This document shows positions 63,790 through 64,000 of a stretch of DNA of 64,000 bases, piece by piece. The stretch covers positions 1,178,001 to 1,242,000 of the forward strand of contig NZ_CP099391.1 in NCBI RefSeq assembly GCF_023913515.1. Reading direction: 5' to 3'. Below the pieces are notes generated by a model. That model searched no databases, had not been told where the DNA came from, and worked only from the letters and a program-made list of their open reading frames with translations. This DNA is from Natronococcus sp. CG52. GTDB taxonomy: Archaea > Halobacteriota > Halobacteria > Halobacteriales > Natrialbaceae. Made by a program: the position numbers and the translations under genes. Numbering within the stretch: position 1 is the first letter of the stretch; the number at the start of each line of letters is the position of its first letter.

Positions 63790-64000
63790 CACTCGGCCTC
63801 CGCCTCGACGTCCTCCTGGTCGCGGAGTTTGAACTTCTGGACCTTCCCCGTCGTCGTTCGTGGAAGTTCCTCGACGAACTCGACCTCGCGGGGGTGTTTG
63901 TACTCGGCGAGGTTCGTGAGACAGTACTCCTTGATCTCCTCGGGCGCGACGTCAGCGTCGGGAGTTGGCACGATATACGCTTTGACGGTCTCGCCACGGC
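63789..64000 (-). CDS. Acyl-CoA synthetase (AMP-forming), C-terminal end only
   Basis: Only the last 70 or so codons are in the window; the gene starts beyond 64000. The fragment reads ETVKAYIVPTPDADVAPEEI, LAEYKHPREVEFVEELPRTTTGKVQKFKLR: the C-terminal domain of the acyl-adenylate family, with the catalytic lysine in TTGKVQK. It makes acyl-CoA from a carboxylic acid and ATP. Its stop overlaps the enoyl-CoA hydratase start, so the two form an operon and likely act on the same acyl chain. Confidence 0.85.
   Translation of the reverse strand, partial: RGETVKAYIVPTPDADVAPEEIKEYCLTNLAEYKHPREVEFVEELPRTTTGKVQKFKLRDQEDVEAEAE

Overview
The window is chromosomal DNA from a haloarchaeon (class Halobacteria). 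The evidence is high GC with strong G/C at third codon positions, very acidic proteins, TATA-box promoters about 25-30 bp upstream of starts with little or no leader, and families typical of the group: a HalX response regulator, a bacterio-opsin-activator-type (HTH-10) regulator, a TatA with an acidic tail, PilB/PilC pili and a fused 3-hydroxyacyl-CoA dehydrogenase/enoyl-CoA hydratase. Gene content resembles the Natrialbales side of the class; the genus cannot be read from the sequence. No transposon, integrase, plasmid origin or CRISPR array was seen. All coordinates were read by eye, and family assignments come from recognised motifs rather than database searches.

Layout. 1-9400 (+): a chemotaxis operon, cheW (cut by the window edge), cheY, cheB, a very large cheA, two CheC-type genes carrying three CheC domains, cheD and cheR, mostly joined by 4-8 bp overlaps. 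9554-10717 (+): an unknown protein with a restriction-enzyme-like N-terminus. 10731-19743 (-): a seven-gene type IV pilus operon transcribed towards it, pilB, pilC and five small membrane-anchored pilin-like proteins. 20119-25190: a short-chain dehydrogenase, a palindromic element beside tRNA-Arg(CCT), tatA, peroxiredoxin, an HD-domain protein, a small winged-helix regulator, an XapX protein and an adenosine-type deaminase. 25293-29102 (-): a membrane-protein gene broken by an amber codon, then sdhCDBA. 29219-34512: an aspartoacylase-like enzyme, a GNAT with a zinc ribbon, a polysaccharide flippase and a RimK ATP-grasp fused to a RimB-like protease domain. 34642-37157: a frameshifted catalase relic just before katG. 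37171-44222: a repetitive acidic protein with a pentapeptide period, a DNA glycosylase, a Tat-exported LVIVD-repeat protein, an SdhA/NadB-type flavoprotein and a YdjM-like membrane protein. 44411-47759 (-): a metal regulator, an 18-bp palindromic operator candidate and a Zn/Cd-type P-ATPase. 47808-48641: a membrane protein with an acidic tandem-repeat tail and a cluster of six short hairpins. 48642-53963: two acyl-CoA dehydrogenases around a bifunctional beta-oxidation protein and a HalX regulator. 54052-64000: mixed housekeeping genes (cupin, NikR, creatininase family, MscS-type channel, O-methyltransferase, M20 amidohydrolase, dUTPase-fold protein) ending in an enoyl-CoA hydratase and the 3' end of an acyl-CoA ligase.

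How the genes work together. The chemotaxis operon supplies the whole adaptation and phosphorelay core, including CheC/CheD/CheB/CheR, and lies next to a surface-pilus operon, so motility and adhesion genes are adjacent. The sdh operon, the beta-oxidation genes and the acyl-CoA ligase/enoyl-CoA hydratase pair describe aerobic fatty-acid use. KatG, peroxiredoxin and the catalase relic point to turnover of peroxide defences. The strongest leads for something new are the period-5 acidic repeat protein, the regulator-operator-ATPase metal module, the RimK-RimB fusion with its neighbours, the hairpin cluster, and several decaying or oddly started genes.
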